DNA of 22,727 nucleotides from Deltaproteobacteria bacterium (lineage in GTDB: Bacteria > Myxococcota_A > UBA9160 > UBA4427). The translations under genes were made by a program, and so were the position numbers. Where the stretch lies: positions 1 through 22,727 of the forward strand of contig DRKE01000055.1 of the NCBI GenBank assembly GCA_011051925.1, given 5' to 3'. The notes beneath the pieces were generated by a model that was given only the letters and a program-made list of their open reading frames with translations, was not told where the DNA came from and did not search any database. Within the stretch, counting starts at the first letter, position 1. Each line of letters begins with the position of its first letter. Below are positions 21,950 through 22,727 of this stretch, in pieces.

Positions 21950-22727
21950 ATGGATTTCGGACTCTCCGAGGATCAGGTCCTGCTCGATCAGACGGTCCGG
22001 TCGTTCCTGGCCGATCGGGTTCCGATCGAGCGCGTACGCGAACTCCGGGAGCTGCCGTGCCCGAACGATCGGAAGACCTGGCAGGCGCTGGCGGAGCTGG
22101 GGGTGACGGGCATTCTCGTTCCCGAGGCCCAGGGCGGCAGTGGGCTCACGCTGCTCGATGCGGCACTCGTCTCCCAGGCACTCGGCCACGCAGCGACGCC
22201 GATGCCTTTCCTCTCTTCCGCGATCCTGGCTCCGGTGGTACTGCGTGGATTGCACGATGCGAGGGTGGATCCGTGGCTTGCGGGGATCGCTTCGGGGGAG
22301 CTTCTGTTCGGTCTCGGCCTGACGGAACTCTTCTCCGTGCGAGAGGGGGCCGGAGTGCGAGCCGATGGCGACCGAGTCGAGGGTCGGGCCCTGATGGTGC
22401 TCGATGCTTGCGGCGCGGACCTGCTGCTGGTTGCCGTTGGGGACGGCGGGCTCGCCGTCGTCCCTCGCGACTCGCCCGGGGTTTCCGTCACCCGCCTGAC
22501 GACGACGGACGCGACACGATGCACGAGTGAGGTGCTCTTTGAAGGAGCCAGGGTCGAGGCGATGTTCGAAGGCGTGGCGCCGGTTCTGGATCGCGCGCTC
22601 GAGGCGGGTCGGATCGCCCTGGCGGCAGACGTGTTGGGGGCATGTGAGTCGATGATCGAGCAGTCCGTTCGCTATGCGGGCGAGCGGAAGCAATTCGGTC
22701 GCGTGATCGGATCCTTCCAGGCCGTCA
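21950..22727 (+). CDS. acyl-CoA dehydrogenase, second subunit (3' end beyond the window)
   Basis: 259 codons are visible; the gene runs off the right edge. The translation starts MDFGLSEDQVLLDQTVRSFL, a classic ACAD N-terminus, and includes LGVTGILVPEAQGGSGL. The central FAD-binding area is poor in the normal 'TEP.aGSD' motif: where it should be, GLGLTELFSVREGAG is found. The visible end is RYAGERKQFGRVIGSFQAV, the complete R-x-FG-x-I-x-FQ motif that binds FAD pyrophosphate in the partner active site. It lies 74 nt after the first acyl-CoA dehydrogenase with its own AGGAG. Complementary loss of motifs points to a heteromeric enzyme, as in steroid side-chain dehydrogenases. Confidence 0.88.
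   Translation, partial: MDFGLSEDQVLLDQTVRSFLADRVPIERVRELRELPCPNDRKTWQALAELGVTGILVPEAQGGSGLTLLDAALVSQALGHAATPMPFLSSAILAPVVLRGLHDARVDPWLAGIASGELLFGLGLTELFSVREGAGVRADGDRVEGRALMVLDACGADLLLVAVGDGGLAVVPRDSPGVSVTRLTTTDATRCTSEVLFEGARVEAMFEGVAPVLDRALEAGRIALAADVLGACESMIEQSVRYAGERKQFGRVIGSFQAV

Overview
The window is about 22.7 kb of high-GC bacterial chromosome. It carries 17 protein-coding genes and no rRNA, tRNA, CRISPR array, phage gene or transposase that I can see. The gene mix points to an uncultured, catabolically versatile proteobacterium in the broad sense, most likely a myxobacterial or 'deltaproteobacterial' (Myxococcota or Binatota-like) lineage. It combines a PEP-CTERM-sorted exoprotein, a eukaryotic-type UDP-glucose pyrophosphorylase, a DUF3604 protein, a sulfotransferase, F420-type luciferase-like oxidoreductases, TIGR03084 proteins and many acyl-CoA enzymes. 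The taxonomy is inference from gene content only.

Layout. Positions 1-96 hold the start of a CaiB/BaiF CoA-transferase (minus strand, runs off the edge). Then come a lipoprotein alpha/beta hydrolase (195-1160), a PEP-CTERM exoprotein (1324-2220), a DUF3127 protein with an SSB-like acidic tail (2382-2771) and an APH-fold kinase (2996-4066). A minus-strand AhpD/carboxymuconolactone-decarboxylase gene (4048-4539) is split by an in-frame TGA. A 105-bp inverted-repeat element (4720-4824) separates it from an MFS transporter (4878-6182). Next are a DUF3604 protein (6225-8177, minus), an extended-SDR epimerase/reductase (8387-9388), a sulfotransferase (9456-10721, minus) and UTP-glucose-1-phosphate uridylyltransferase (10910-12304).

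The right part (12490-22727) looks like one catabolic locus read outward from a shared control region at about 18610-18818. Leftward is a tightly coupled operon: acyl-CoA carboxylase beta, biotin-carboxylase/BCCP alpha, an AtuA-family protein and a TetR regulator. Rightward are a TIGR03617-type F420-dependent oxidoreductase, a TIGR03084 DinB-fold protein and two consecutive acyl-CoA dehydrogenases. An imperfect palindrome lies over the leftward promoter and overlaps a weaker rightward one, so the TetR protein may control both arms. The gene set suggests breakdown of a branched, isoprenoid or alicyclic acid through CoA thioesters. The substrate cannot be read from the sequence.

The most interesting observation is the AhpD-like gene. 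Its in-frame TGA falls exactly where the second cysteine of the redox CxxC motif belongs, giving Cys-Asp-Thr-Sec. It is followed at once by a two-part stem-loop whose apical loop begins GG about 20 nt downstream. This fits a bacterial SECIS element, so the gene is best read as a selenoprotein rather than a broken gene.
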